From Goleter apudmare HA4340-LM2 (GTDB lineage Bacteria; Cyanobacteriota; Cyanobacteriia; Cyanobacteriales; Nostocaceae): DNA of 64,000 nt. Positions 34,983-44,248 of this stretch are shown here, piece by piece. Each line of letters starts with the position of its first letter. The stretch's first letter is position 1. The stretch covers positions 1 to 64,000 of the forward strand of contig JAHHHF010000093.1 in assembly GCA_019359495.1 (NCBI GenBank), read 5' to 3'. Below the pieces are notes generated by a model. The model did no database searches and was not told the origin of the DNA. It was given only the letters and a program-made list of their open reading frames with translations. The position numbers and the translations under genes are program-made.

Positions 34983-36017
34983 TTAAATAAAGTTAATTAT
35001 TTGCGTAGATTTGATGATATTCATCCCTGCATCTGCAAACCTAGAAAAAGCTGTATCAGCCTGTTCTGTGTAATCAACAACACCAGGTACAACCACCGGG
35101 GAAGTGCAATCTTCTAGCAGAAAAACCTTTTGAGCCAGAGTCGCATCTACCTGTTGAATTTCTGTCAATAAATCATCAATTGTCCAGGCGACACAGTGAC
35201 TTTTAGCTTGACCACCAATAATCACCACATCAAATTCTAAAAGTTGTCGAATCAAGCTTATATTCTTCTGGGCAAGAGGACGTTGCTCAAAATCTACTAA
35301 AACTTCGGGACGTAAAATTGAATAGTTTTCTGTTAAAGGATTCTCACCTTTAATTTCAAATTGCGTTTGGCTTTGACGCGCTAGGCAATGAAAAAATATT
35401 GCCTCTTCTACCGATGAAACTAAAGCATGACCAATACCACCGAGCATTGAATGATATGGCCAAACAGTGAGGGGATATTTACCGTCTTGACTTAGCTGTT
35501 TAACGTAATGGTAAGCATGTTTTTGTAATAATTCATAGTCACTATTAGTAATATTATTAGCAACGGTTGGGTTGACTTGCCAAATCCCTTGGTCGATGTC
35601 GGCTGGAGTAATACTCGTAGCGGCTGGAGTAGGATGTTCACCTTTGCTATTCACCCAAAAGATAGGATGAAAAATTTGCGTAGCTGTGTGAGTATCAAGC
35701 GTTGGTATAATTTTTGTAATTACCCCCAAATGACGATAAATAAATTCACACAGTCGCCCATTGTCTTCTACTGCACCCAAGCCTGATTTTCCCCCTACAA
35801 ATAATTCAAAACCGGGGATGCAAAAAGTATTTTGGACATCAATTAATAGTAGACAAACACGGGTTTGATCACCAGAGGCTGGTTTGATATTGTGTTGTTT
35901 TGCCCAAGCTTCAGCTGCATCTGCACGTTCTTGGTAGGGTACACGCCAGACTTCGCACACTTTTTCAGGGTTAAAGTGGGGCGGAATAGGTAGTTGGGCT
36001 TCTATGTGGTTGGTCAT
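34983..36017 (-). CDS. Isochorismatase-like cysteine hydrolase (nicotinamidase-related)
   Basis: A 344-residue hydrolase with an isochorismatase-like fold. The Asp of LLLIDVQNTFC, the QGIWQVN region and the nucleophile Cys in VVIIGGQAKSHCVAWTI are present, so catalytic activity is plausible. The protein is about 130 residues longer than ordinary nicotinamidases, with an N-terminal extension (residues 1-50) and long insertions around PYHSMLGGIGHALVS, as seen in a distinct large subgroup. The substrate is unknown; nicotinamidase activity is possible but not shown. It is convergent with the M23 gene and divergent from ispG. Confidence 0.8.
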   Translation of the reverse strand: MTNHIEAQLPIPPHFNPEKVCEVWRVPYQERADAAEAWAKQHNIKPASGDQTRVCLLLIDVQNTFCIPGFELFVGGKSGLGAVEDNGRLCEFIYRHLGVITKIIPTLDTHTATQIFHPIFWVNSKGEHPTPAATSITPADIDQGIWQVNPTVANNITNSDYELLQKHAYHYVKQLSQDGKYPLTVWPYHSMLGGIGHALVSSVEEAIFFHCLARQSQTQFEIKGENPLTENYSILRPEVLVDFEQRPLAQKNISLIRQLLEFDVVIIGGQAKSHCVAWTIDDLLTEIQQVDATLAQKVFLLEDCTSPVVVPGVVDYTEQADTAFSRFADAGMNIIKSTQIINFI

Positions 36018-36072
36018 AATTGTAGTAACTTTTATTCTATAAGTGATACTCAGTAAGATCAGCGATCGCTAC

Positions 36073-36282
36073 TTAACTAAATAGATGATGAAAATCCTGT
36101 TTAAATCTCTTGATTAATCCCATTAACTCACTTCCTCTTTTTTTTGCTGTTGCTTCACCCAAAATAGCCCCACCTGTGGCAATCTGAGAAACAGAGGTTT
36201 GGAAATTTGATATTTCCGCTACAGCAAATTTACCTAATGAGGTTATGCAAACTCTGCCCACAGTTACAACTGCAAATACCAC
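36073..36282 (-). CDS. Possible small protein overlapping the ispG start
   Basis: A 69-codon frame whose first 38 bases overlap the beginning of ispG on the opposite strand. The C-terminal 45 residues ([28 protein letters not shown]) look protein-like, with small residues then a basic amphipathic helix. There is no ATG in the non-overlapping part before the core, so a GTG start would be needed. It may be real, or the ispG promoter region may only look coding. No family is recognised. Confidence 0.3.
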   Translation of the reverse strand: MVFAVVTVGRVCITSLGKFAVAEISNFQTSVSQIATGGAILGEATAKKRGSELMGLIKRFKQDFHHLFS

Positions 36283-37480
36283 ATCTAGTCAACCAATCTT
36301 CGATACAACAATCAAGCGGCGTAAAACCCGTCCTGTAAAGGTGGGAGATGTCACCATTGGGGGTAACTATCCTGTGGTGGTACAGTCGATGATTAACGAA
36401 GACACCCTAGATATCGATGGATCTGTAGCGGCTATTCGTCGGTTACACGAGATTGGCTGCGAAATCGTCCGTGTCACTGTGCCAAGTTTGGCACATGCAA
36501 AAGCTTTGGCGGAAATTAAACAGAAATTAATTGCCGCTTATCGAGATGTGCCCATTGTTGCTGATGTGCATCATAATGGCATGAAAATTGCTTTGGAAGT
36601 CGCCAAGCACATCGAAAAAGTGCGGATTAATCCAGGGTTGTATGTGTTTGAAAAGCCAAACACCACCAGAACCGAATACACCAAAGCTGAATTTGACGAA
36701 ATTGGCGACAAAATCCGCGAAACCCTAGAACCTCTAGTAGTTTCTCTGCGAGATCAAGGTAAGGCGATGCGAATTGGAGTCAATCACGGTTCCCTCGCTG
36801 AACGGATGCTATTTACCTATGGTGATACTCCAGAGGGGATGGTGGAATCTGCTTTAGAATTCATTCGCATCTGTGAATCTTTGGATTTTCGCAACATCGT
36901 TATTTCTATGAAGGCTTCACGGGTGCCGGTAATGGTAGCCGCCTATCGCCTCATCGCCAAACGTATGGATGACTTAGGGATGGATTATCCCCTACACCTA
37001 GGCGTCACGGAAGCTGGTGATGGTGAATATGGACGCATTAAATCCACGGCTGGTATTGCCACATTGCTGGCTGATGGGATTGGCGATACCATTCGAGTTT
37101 CCCTCACAGAAGCACCAGAAAAAGAAATTCCTGTTTGCTACAGCATTCTGCAAGCCTTGGGATTGCGAAAGACAATGGTGGAGTATGTCGCCTGTCCTTC
37201 CTGCGGACGTACTTTGTTTAACCTGGAAGAAGTACTGCACAAAGTCCGCGAAGCCACCAAACATCTCACAGGCTTAGACATAGCAGTAATGGGTTGTATT
37301 GTCAATGGGCCTGGAGAAATGGCAGATGCTGACTATGGTTATGTAGGTAAAACGCCCGGTTACATTTCTTTATATCGTGGTAGAGAAGAGATTAAAAAAG
37401 TCCCAGAAGACCAAGGCGTTGAGGAATTAATTTACCTCATCAAAGCAGATGGACGCTGGGTAGAACCAGAGCAGGTTTAG
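36245..37480 (+). CDS. ispG: 4-hydroxy-3-methylbut-2-enyl diphosphate synthase (ferredoxin)
   Basis: MEP-pathway iron-sulfur enzyme converting methylerythritol cyclodiphosphate to HMBPP; in cyanobacteria electrons come from ferredoxin. The 411-residue protein has the TIM-barrel half ([44 protein letters not shown]) and the C-terminal cluster domain with 4Fe-4S Cys ligands in VACPSCGRT and [10 protein letters not shown]. It is normal in length, with about 20 extra N-terminal residues typical of cyanobacterial forms. ispD lies 5 kb upstream on the same strand but separated by unrelated genes, so the two are not an operon. Confidence 0.95.
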   Translation: MQTLPTVTTANTTSSQPIFDTTIKRRKTRPVKVGDVTIGGNYPVVVQSMINEDTLDIDGSVAAIRRLHEIGCEIVRVTVPSLAHAKALAEIKQKLIAAYRDVPIVADVHHNGMKIALEVAKHIEKVRINPGLYVFEKPNTTRTEYTKAEFDEIGDKIRETLEPLVVSLRDQGKAMRIGVNHGSLAERMLFTYGDTPEGMVESALEFIRICESLDFRNIVISMKASRVPVMVAAYRLIAKRMDDLGMDYPLHLGVTEAGDGEYGRIKSTAGIATLLADGIGDTIRVSLTEAPEKEIPVCYSILQALGLRKTMVEYVACPSCGRTLFNLEEVLHKVREATKHLTGLDIAVMGCIVNGPGEMADADYGYVGKTPGYISLYRGREEIKKVPEDQGVEELIYLIKADGRWVEPEQV

Positions 37481-37677
37481 GGAGGAAGCAGGGAGCAGGG
37501 GGAAGAAAAACTAATAACCCATGCCCCATTCCCTATTCCCAAATCCCTTGATCATGTCACCGGATTTCTCAGCAATTTTGTTGTAATAAGAATACATGCT
37601 CCATCCTGACAGTGATACCCTGTGTTAGATTGAGCATACTGAACTATAAAAATTTTCCTTCTGGCACAGCTGTCATT

Positions 37678-38964
37678 ATGGTAATTACAAAAAGTAGGCT
37701 GGTTTTGGGTGCTACGGCAGTGACGCTCTCGACAATTGCGGTTACTAGTCTTGGCATACACTCAAGAGGTCAGGCTTTATTTAAAGAAAGTCCTAAAGAA
37801 CTAGTAGATGAAGTTTGGCAAATTGTTCAGCGTCAATATGTGGATGCTACTTTTAATCAGCTAGATTGGCAGGCTGTCCGGAAGGAGTATTTGAGCAAGT
37901 CTTATACTAATCAGCAAGAAGCTTACAATTCCATCCGGGAAATGCTGAAGAAGCTAGAAGACCCCTACACCCGGTTTATGGACCCGGAGGAATTCAAGAA
38001 TATGCAAGTGGATACCTCTGGCCAACTGACAGGCATTGGTATCACAATTAGCTTAGATGAAAAAACCAAGCAACTCGTTGTGATTGCGCCAATTGAGGAT
38101 ACACCTGCATTTAAAGCAGGAATTTTGGCAAAGGATGAAATTCTCACAATCGATGGTAAGAGTACTAAGGGGATGGATACTAACCAAGCAGTATCCTTAA
38201 TTCGCGGTGAACCAAATACAAAAGTCAAACTCACAATTAGGCGAGGTAGTCAAACAAGAGAGTTTGTAATTACACGCGCCCGTATTGAAATCCACCCAGT
38301 TAAATTTTCGCAAAAGCAAACCCCATCCGGCACTCTTGGCTACATTCGCTTGAACCAGTTTAGCGCCAATGCTGGTAAAGAAATGAGAAATGCCATCAAA
38401 GATTTAGAAAGCAAAAAGGTTGTTGGGTACGTTTTGGACTTACGTGGTAATCCAGGCGGTTTGCTATTCTCTAGTGTGGAAATTGCTCGGATGTGGCTCA
38501 ATAGGGGTACTATCGTTTCTACTATTGATCGTCAGGGTGAGCAAGAGCGAGAGATAGCCAATGGACGCGCTTTAACGAATAAGCCGTTGGTAGTGTTGGT
38601 GGATAAAGGTTCCGCCAGTGCTAGCGAAATTCTTTCAGGCGCATTGCAAGATAACAAGCGTGCGACTTTGGTGGGTAGCCAAACTTTCGGTAAAGGCTTA
38701 GTGCAATCGGTGCGTCCTCTGGAAGATGGCTCAGGACTAGCAGTTACCATTGCTAAATACCACACTCCCAGTGGTAAAGATATTAATAAGCATGGGATTG
38801 ATCCAGATATCAAAGTGGATTTAAACGATGCCCAGAAAGAGGAATTATGGCTCAAAGAGCGCGACAAACTCGCTACCCTAGAAGACCCACAATTTGCTAA
38901 GGCTGTGGAAGTGCTGGGTAAGCAAATCGCTGCTAAAGGTATTAGGAGCGGACAAAAGAATTAA
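37678..38964 (+). CDS. Carboxyl-terminal processing protease (S41, CtpA/B/C family)
   Basis: Ser/Lys-dyad protease exported to the periplasm or thylakoid lumen; family members mature the D1 protein or trim other exported proteins. Start ATG at 37678 gives 428 residues with an N-terminal signal (ATAVTLSTIAVTSLGIHS). The PDZ domain is about 105-190 (IEDTPAFKAGILAKDEILTIDG). The protease domain carries the nucleophile Ser314 in GSASASEI and general base Lys339 in FGKGLVQS, 25 residues apart as in D1-processing proteases. Which of ctpA, ctpB or ctpC this is cannot be decided here. It is a single gene. Confidence 0.9.
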   Translation: MVITKSRLVLGATAVTLSTIAVTSLGIHSRGQALFKESPKELVDEVWQIVQRQYVDATFNQLDWQAVRKEYLSKSYTNQQEAYNSIREMLKKLEDPYTRFMDPEEFKNMQVDTSGQLTGIGITISLDEKTKQLVVIAPIEDTPAFKAGILAKDEILTIDGKSTKGMDTNQAVSLIRGEPNTKVKLTIRRGSQTREFVITRARIEIHPVKFSQKQTPSGTLGYIRLNQFSANAGKEMRNAIKDLESKKVVGYVLDLRGNPGGLLFSSVEIARMWLNRGTIVSTIDRQGEQEREIANGRALTNKPLVVLVDKGSASASEILSGALQDNKRATLVGSQTFGKGLVQSVRPLEDGSGLAVTIAKYHTPSGKDINKHGIDPDIKVDLNDAQKEELWLKERDKLATLEDPQFAKAVEVLGKQIAAKGIRSGQKN

Positions 38965-38980
38965 ACATCTTGGCTGGAAT

Positions 38981-39166
38981 TTATTGGGGTTGGCACTTAC
39001 CAGCCCTGATTAATCCAACGCGACGAGCGATCGCTTCTCCTTGAGAATTAAAAGGCCCCCACTGTTCTATAATCTCAGTATTATCGTCCCTAACTTCCTC
39101 GCTGGGGACGATTTCGCAGCTTCCAGTATTGTGCTTGACAATATGCCAAGTTTGTGTGTTATTCAT
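38981..39166 (-). CDS. Small conserved protein, 61 residues
   Basis: Short cyanobacterial protein of a type seen next to housekeeping genes, with an even spread of aromatic and charged residues: MNNTQTWHIVKHNTGSCEIV, then EIIEQWGPFNSQGEAIARRV and GLIRAGKC. The WGPF and AIARRVGLIRAGKCQP segments look family-conserved; similar proteins are sometimes mislabelled DDE transposase, although no transposase feature is present. Function unknown. It is convergent with the carboxyl-terminal protease gene, 16 bases apart. Confidence 0.65.
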   Translation of the reverse strand: MNNTQTWHIVKHNTGSCEIVPSEEVRDDNTEIIEQWGPFNSQGEAIARRVGLIRAGKCQPQ

Positions 39167-39257
39167 GCTAAAGAGGAAAATTTTGTGTTTTACTCAAAAC
39201 ATTCTACGGCATAGGGATTGCTAGAATCAGCACAGAGCAACCTATGTTAGTTAACCT

Positions 39258-40043
39258 ATGCCCTCACCGTTTCCGGGAATGAATCCCTATTTAGAAGATC
39301 CTGAACTATGGCCAGAAGTTCATCATTGGATTAATACTTTTATTGCTGAGTTATTAATCCCAAAATTACGCCCAAAATACAGAGTTGCAGTTGAAAAGCG
39401 GGTTTATCAAATGACAGATGGTAATTCTGTTTTAGTTGGTGTACCAGATGTAACTATAGGTAAATATAGAAAAACGACAGAACAAGAATCATCTAATCTT
39501 GCCGTAGCTTCACCACCAGCTAAACCCATAACAGTTAATATACCTATTCCAGAAGAAGTGCGGGAAAGTTACCTGGAGGTGCGCGAAGTTGGTACGGGGG
39601 AAGTGGTGACAGTTATTGAACTTCTCTCACCCAAAAATAAGCGGACTGGAGAAGGTAGAAAAGCCTACGATATTAAACGTCAACAAGTATTTGGTAGTTC
39701 CACTCATCTAGTAGAAATAGACTTGTTGCGTAGCGGCGAACCTATGCCAATTTTGGGTAATCAAATCTACTCTGATTATCGCATTTTGGTGAGTCGTAGT
39801 GAATTACGTCCACAAGCAGAATTATATGCTTTTAATTTACAACAAAAAATACCCAGTTTTGCCTTACCTCTACGTAAAGGTGATACAGAACCATTAGTAG
39901 ATTTACAATCTGTAATTGAAGATTTATTCGACCGCGCTGGTTTTGATTTGGCGATAGATTACACTCGTGAACCAGTTCCGCCAATTGCAGAAGCAGATGT
40001 TGTTTGGGTGAATGAATTGTTAACAGAACAAGGTTTGCATTAA
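39258..40043 (+). CDS. DUF4058 family protein
   Basis: A 261-residue protein of the DUF4058 family, abundant in cyanobacteria and of unknown function. It begins MPSPFPGMNPYLEDPELWPE, the family hallmark, followed by HHWINTFIAELLIPKLRPKY, VTVIELLSPKNKRTGEGRKAY with the ExSPxNK signature (restriction-endonuclease-like in look but unproven), VEIDLLRSGEPMP and DYRILVSRS. It is probably cytoplasmic. No partner gene lies within 200 bases, although a toxin-antitoxin pair follows. Confidence 0.88.
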   Translation: MPSPFPGMNPYLEDPELWPEVHHWINTFIAELLIPKLRPKYRVAVEKRVYQMTDGNSVLVGVPDVTIGKYRKTTEQESSNLAVASPPAKPITVNIPIPEEVRESYLEVREVGTGEVVTVIELLSPKNKRTGEGRKAYDIKRQQVFGSSTHLVEIDLLRSGEPMPILGNQIYSDYRILVSRSELRPQAELYAFNLQQKIPSFALPLRKGDTEPLVDLQSVIEDLFDRAGFDLAIDYTREPVPPIAEADVVWVNELLTEQGLH

Positions 40044-40318
40044 TAGTTATCAGTTTGTTGGTATTAATCCTTAAGAGCATGTTTGAAAAGTTTTGGGCGA
40101 ATATAATTTGCTACTACACAAACAAAGTCTGTCTGCGCGGACTAACACTAGGCATTTGAAACCCACGGAGGTGGGTTTTGTCTATGTAGCCAAGCCACTG
40201 CTTTGGGCGGGTTTCCCGACTTGTAGCAAGTGGCGCGCGATTTCTAATCGCTTTTCAAACCCACAACTAAATTAGTATATAATGTATAATGTGATGTATA
40301 CATTATTTAATATCAATT

Positions 40319-40576
40319 GTGTCGAGTAAAATTCGGAAGCAAATTTATATTGAACCACATCAAGAGTATCTACTAAAAGCGATCGCTCAACAAACAGGTG
40401 TCAGTGAAGCAGAGATTATTCGCCAAGCCATTGACCTTCATCTGGGTAGAGTAACTGCACCCCAAACTGATCTCGCGCGTTGGGAAGCCGAAAAAGAATT
40501 TATTGCAGAAATTAAAACTAGACCTGCTCAACCGGGAGGTCGGGATTGGAAACGAGAAGACCTCTATGAACGGTAG
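40319..40576 (+). CDS. Antitoxin, ribbon-helix-helix (CopG-like)
   Basis: An 85-residue putative antitoxin of a type II toxin-antitoxin pair. The N-terminal 45 residues (RKQIYIEPHQEYLLKAIAQQ, SEAEIIRQAIDLHL) form a beta-strand plus two helices typical of RHH DNA-binding dimers, and the C-terminal acidic-basic tail should wrap the toxin. It starts with GTG at 40319; the sequence just upstream has the A+T-rich direct words TATAATGTATAATGTGATGTATAC, likely promoter or operator. The PIN toxin gene starts 11 bases before this stop, so they are translationally coupled. Autoregulation is expected from the family. Confidence 0.8.
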   Translation: MSSKIRKQIYIEPHQEYLLKAIAQQTGVSEAEIIRQAIDLHLGRVTAPQTDLARWEAEKEFIAEIKTRPAQPGGRDWKREDLYER

Positions 40577-40997
40577 GGTTTTTCTTGATACCAATATTCT
40601 CGTTTATATCTATGACCCACTGGATACCGGGAAACAAGAATTGGCGATCGCCCTTACTGATCAATTGATTCGGTCTGGGAAAGCAGTAATTAGTACCCAA
40701 GTGATGGGAGAGTTTTTTATGGCGACAACCCGCACTCGGCGATCGCTTTTGACTCCTGCTGAGGCGCTGGTACGAATGCGTAACTACTTGGGGGCTTGCC
40801 ATGTTGTTGATATTACACGACTCATCACCTTAGAAGCAATTCGTGGTGTGGAAAGCCATCATTTTGGGTTTTGGGATGCACAAATTTGGGCGACAGCGCG
40901 ACTCAACCAAATTGAAGAAGTTTATAGTGAGGATTTTACAACGGGTTCTATTGTAGAGGGGGTAAAATTTACGAATCCTTTTGTAGGTGAAAGATAG
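40566..40997 (+). CDS. PIN domain toxin (VapC-like ribonuclease)
   Basis: A 143-residue PIN domain nuclease, presumably the toxin partner of the overlapping RHH antitoxin. Start ATG at 40566 gives MNGRVFLDTNILVYIYD; the acidic residues expected at the Mg site are present: Asp8 in FLDTN, Glu in VMGEFF, Asp in FWDAQIWATA and Asp in YSEDF. VapC-type toxins cleave tRNA or rRNA; the exact target is not predictable. Longer versions beginning inside the antitoxin frame are not needed. Complete and likely functional. Confidence 0.82.
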   Translation: MNGRVFLDTNILVYIYDPLDTGKQELAIALTDQLIRSGKAVISTQVMGEFFMATTRTRRSLLTPAEALVRMRNYLGACHVVDITRLITLEAIRGVESHHFGFWDAQIWATARLNQIEEVYSEDFTTGSIVEGVKFTNPFVGER

Positions 40998-41020
40998 GGA
41001 AAGGCAATAGGCAATAGTTC

Positions 41021-42403
41021 CTAAGGTTTTTTAATCACTAAACAACCAGCTATTTGATCGTGCAGAGTTTGTCTTTTTTGAGTAAAGCCTACCATGAGGT
41101 AGCCTATACCCAAAGTTAGATAGGAAATAATCTTGCTAAGATGCCTAGCCAAAGCTTGACTGAAGGATATTTTATGACCATTCATATTTGTGACAATAAT
41201 ACCCAACGCCTTTTTGCCAATTGTTGCTTGTAACGCAGAAGATTCCATAGCTGAACTGTAAACCGCAGCCATCAAAATGTACAAAAACATCCATAGGAAT
41301 CCTGCTGTTTCATCATCCATTGGTTCGTTGGCAACAAAAATCACAGCTGTAATAAAACTTGCAAATATCAAAATTACTTGATCGATTAAGTCTGCGGCTA
41401 ACCTTCTCCAAAAACCTGCATATTCATAGTTTGCTAGTGGTTGAGGTGGATTTATAGGGAGAGGCTTTGGATCAATGAATGTAGGAGGTATATTTGTAGA
41501 AACAGGGTGCTCAATAACTGATAATCTCTGTAATATTTCTTCAGTGTTTGCTGGTCTATGTCCAGCAAAACGTGCCATCATTTGATCGATTAAATCTGCT
41601 AGAGGAGGCGAAATATGAGGAGCATAATTCCGCCAACGTAACTCATCAGTATATGAATCATAAATTGTTGAGTCATTGGGTTCTTTACCTGTCAGCAGAT
41701 ACACAAATGTCCGTCCCAAAGCAAAAAAATCAGATTGTGGTACTGCTTGACCATTTAATTGCTCTTGGGGTGTATAACCTACAGAAATAATTCCTGTTAC
41801 TTGACCCTGTGGCTGTTTAGCCATGTAAGTGCCCGAAACTTGCCGCGCTGTGCCAAAATCGATGAGAGCTAGACCCCCTTCTGCTCTCAGCATAATATTA
41901 GAAGGCTTGATGTCTCGGTGAAAGAAGTTCTGGCTATGTACTTGTCGTAAAATATTTACTGCTTCAGTTAACCATTGGATGGCTAACTTTTGATCTATGG
42001 GGCGATTCTCACGTTTTCTGATATATTCTTGCAAATCCATCCCCTCAATTTTTTCCATCACCAAGCAGTGTAGTGGTTCTTGCCTATTCCTCGGAAAATA
42101 GATAAAGTAAGCGTTTGCTTCTACTTTAGGAATCCCAGGATGATTTAAAAAGCTGAGAACTTCGGCTTCACGCTGAAATAATTCCACTGCTTTTTGTTGA
42201 TTGTTGATCAGTACTTTGAGGACTTTCGGGATATTATTTCGCGCTTCACTCACCTGATAAGTTTTACCGAAGCCACCCTCACCTAGTGTGTGCATCACTC
42301 GGTAACGACCTTCCAGTAACAGTTCTGAACCACATGCTTGACAAAACAGGAGGTTATCAGGATTTTGGGGTTGAGAACAAAGGGGATTTATGCAGAGGCT
42401 CAT
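41021..42403 (-). CDS. Zinc-ribbon / Ser-Thr protein kinase / RDD membrane-domain fusion
   Basis: A 460-residue protein in three parts. Residues about 1-25 hold four Cys in a zinc-ribbon-like arrangement (CINPLC...LFCQACG). Residues about 32-295 form a Hanks-type kinase with glycine loop LGEGGFGKTY, Lys in PKVLKVL, FFHRDIKPSNIM and the LIDFGTAR metal loop, so it should be active. Residues about 325-460 form an RDD membrane domain (YAGFWRRLAADLIDQVILIF, IGKKALGIIV) with about three to four helices. The kinase would be anchored in the membrane by its C-terminus. Substrate and signal are unknown. The fused RDD end is uncommon for cyanobacterial Ser/Thr kinases. Confidence 0.87.
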   Translation of the reverse strand: MSLCINPLCSQPQNPDNLLFCQACGSELLLEGRYRVMHTLGEGGFGKTYQVSEARNNIPKVLKVLINNQQKAVELFQREAEVLSFLNHPGIPKVEANAYFIYFPRNRQEPLHCLVMEKIEGMDLQEYIRKRENRPIDQKLAIQWLTEAVNILRQVHSQNFFHRDIKPSNIMLRAEGGLALIDFGTARQVSGTYMAKQPQGQVTGIISVGYTPQEQLNGQAVPQSDFFALGRTFVYLLTGKEPNDSTIYDSYTDELRWRNYAPHISPPLADLIDQMMARFAGHRPANTEEILQRLSVIEHPVSTNIPPTFIDPKPLPINPPQPLANYEYAGFWRRLAADLIDQVILIFASFITAVIFVANEPMDDETAGFLWMFLYILMAAVYSSAMESSALQATIGKKALGIIVTNMNGHKISFSQALARHLSKIISYLTLGIGYLMVGFTQKRQTLHDQIAGCLVIKKP

Positions 42404-42594
42404 CGCTTCAGCAAGTAAAATATTTATCTCATAGTTTAGCGTTACTGTTGTATTTCATAAATGAAATTTGTATTAAAAGCTTGCATATAGTTTTTTGCAC
42501 TTCACAGAATTTACGGAAAATTCCACGAAGCACAAAATGGCATATTAAAAGTAATTTTATTTAATCAAATCAGCCTTAACTCCTCTGGTGTTCT

Positions 42595-43086
42595 TTATGA
42601 AGAACTGGATTTGGCTGTCAATTCCTGTAATTTTGTTAAGACTTGTTGAGCGTGACCTTTAGCTTTCACATTGGGCCAAGCGTAAGCAATAATTTGATCT
42701 GGTGCAATGAGGAAAGTTGACCGCACAACGCCCATGTATTCTTTACCCATAAACTTCTTCAATCGCCAAGCACCATAAGCTTCTGTAAGTAGATGTTCTG
42801 GATCACTCAGGAGAGTGATGGATAAGTCATGTTTACTGATAAATTTGCAGTGGGATTTACTGGAGTCTGGACTGACGCCTAAGATTTTGGCTCCTAGATA
42901 GCTGAACTGTTGATCTAACTCGGTAAAGTCTTTTGCTTCTGTGGTGCAACCAGGGGTGTCATCTTTCGGGTAAAAGTAGAGAACAATCCATTGACCAGTA
43001 AAATCATTCAAACTAAGAGGGTTTTCGTTTTGGTCAGGAGTAGAGAAATCAGGTGCAGGTTGTCCAGCTTGGGGTGTGTTGCTCAT
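42595..43086 (-). CDS. Peroxiredoxin, BCP/PrxQ family
   Basis: A 163-residue thiol peroxidase. The peroxidatic Cys sits in DDTPGCTTEAKDF preceded by WIVLYFYPK, the standard PrxQ/BCP environment. The resolving Cys five residues later in canonical PrxQ is Lys here (CTTEAK), and the only other Cys is in SHCKF, so this looks like the atypical or 1-Cys BCP type. It probably reduces peroxides with thioredoxin in the cytoplasm. It is a single gene, convergent with nothing close. Start ATG at 43086. Confidence 0.88.
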   Translation of the reverse strand: MSNTPQAGQPAPDFSTPDQNENPLSLNDFTGQWIVLYFYPKDDTPGCTTEAKDFTELDQQFSYLGAKILGVSPDSSKSHCKFISKHDLSITLLSDPEHLLTEAYGAWRLKKFMGKEYMGVVRSTFLIAPDQIIAYAWPNVKAKGHAQQVLTKLQELTAKSSSS

Positions 43087-43515
43087 CAGAGGAATTTACC
43101 AGATGCGATCGCCTCCAAATTTTACCTAGATTGGGCGATCGCAGCGCAATTCGTAATTCCTCTACCCCATTCCCCAGAAAAAACCGACTGGCTGTATCGC
43201 ACTGCCAGTCGGTGACTATCTTTTTAAAAGCAGGCATTAAAGTTCAGAAATTACCAAAGCTTACCTGAAAACCACTGCAATTAAGATTAGGGATTGTAGT
43301 GATCTGTCTAATTAACCTATTCTTAAGCCTGTACCATATTTTTAGACAAGCTGTGTTTTATTCTTGGAACTTTTGCCTATAATTGGTAGATGCGATAGCC
43401 GTATTATGAATATTTGTATAGGTTTGGTGTTGAACCTAGCTTGCTTACAAGTATAGCTTCACCGCTAAAACTTTCCAGGTGTTTGTTCCACTTTGTTAAC
43501 TGGCTAAAAATTTCT
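43087..43515. other. Intergenic region upstream of signal peptidase
   Basis: A 429-bp divergent gap between the peroxiredoxin and signal peptidase genes. Longer upstream open frames for the signal peptidase exist (43414) but encode nothing family-like. No repeats of the families listed here and no RNA gene were seen; promoters for both genes should be here. Confidence 0.45.
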
Positions 43516-44088
43516 ATGACTCCTCACGAAAGTGATGTTAAAGAGGCCCCTGCATCATCAAAAATATGGCGTAGTTGGCAGGAAAATCTAACTCTAGTGG
43601 CGATCGCTTTGTGTTTGGCATTCCTCATCCGGACTTTTATTGCTGAACCTCGCTATATACCTTCAGACTCCATGCTACCCACCTTACACACAGGCGATCG
43701 CCTAGTGGTGGAAAAAATCTCCTACCGTTTTCACTCTCCCACAACTGGGGATATTATTGTTTTTCAGCCACCTGAAGAATTGCAACGTCGAGGATATCCT
43801 CAAGACCAAGCTTTTATTAAGCGGGTGATTGGTGAACCGGGAGAAGTAGTCAATGTTTCTCAAGGCAAAGTTTACCTCAATGGTCAAGCCTTAAAAGAAG
43901 ACTACATTGCTGAACCACCCAATAATCCTTATCCACCAGTGAAAGTACCTGAAAACGAATTTTTCGTCATGGGAGACAATCGCAACGATAGTAATGACTC
44001 CCGTTACTGGGGCTTTTTACCGAGAAAAAATATTATTGGTCGTGCCACATTTCGCTTTTGGCCTCTTGATCGCATTGGGTTTATTTAA
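43516..44088 (+). CDS. lepB: Signal peptidase I
   Basis: Membrane-bound type I signal peptidase, about 190 residues, removing signal peptides of exported and thylakoid proteins. One N-terminal transmembrane helix (LTLVAIALCLAFLIRTFI) is followed by box B with nucleophile Ser in IPSDSMLPTL, box D with general base Lys in FIKRVIGEPGE, and box E GDNRNDSNDSRYWGF. Start ATG at 43516 (MTPHESDVKE) fits a short cytosolic N-tail; the longer GTG/TTG extensions are non-homologous in look. A strong terminator follows at 44097-44120. Confidence 0.93.
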   Translation: MTPHESDVKEAPASSKIWRSWQENLTLVAIALCLAFLIRTFIAEPRYIPSDSMLPTLHTGDRLVVEKISYRFHSPTTGDIIVFQPPEELQRRGYPQDQAFIKRVIGEPGEVVNVSQGKVYLNGQALKEDYIAEPPNNPYPPVKVPENEFFVMGDNRNDSNDSRYWGFLPRKNIIGRATFRFWPLDRIGFI

Positions 44089-44096
44089 AGCTAATT

Positions 44097-44120
44097 AAGT
44101 GGGCATTGCCCACTTTTTTG
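44097..44120 (+). terminator. Rho-independent terminator of signal peptidase gene
   Basis: AAGTGGGCA (44097-44105) and TGCCCACTT (44107-44115) form a 9-bp arm pair, with the first bases folding into a small loop, followed by TTTTTG. It begins nine bases after the signal peptidase stop. Confidence 0.85.
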
Positions 44121-44248
44121 ATTAGTCTTTAGATCAATGAAACACCCACTATTGTGAGAGCAGCAGTATTTTATAGATAACTTCCAGAAACAGATTTAAA
44201 GACTGAATGCCTGCTAATTTTGATGCACAGGCGATTTTTGGCAAAATT

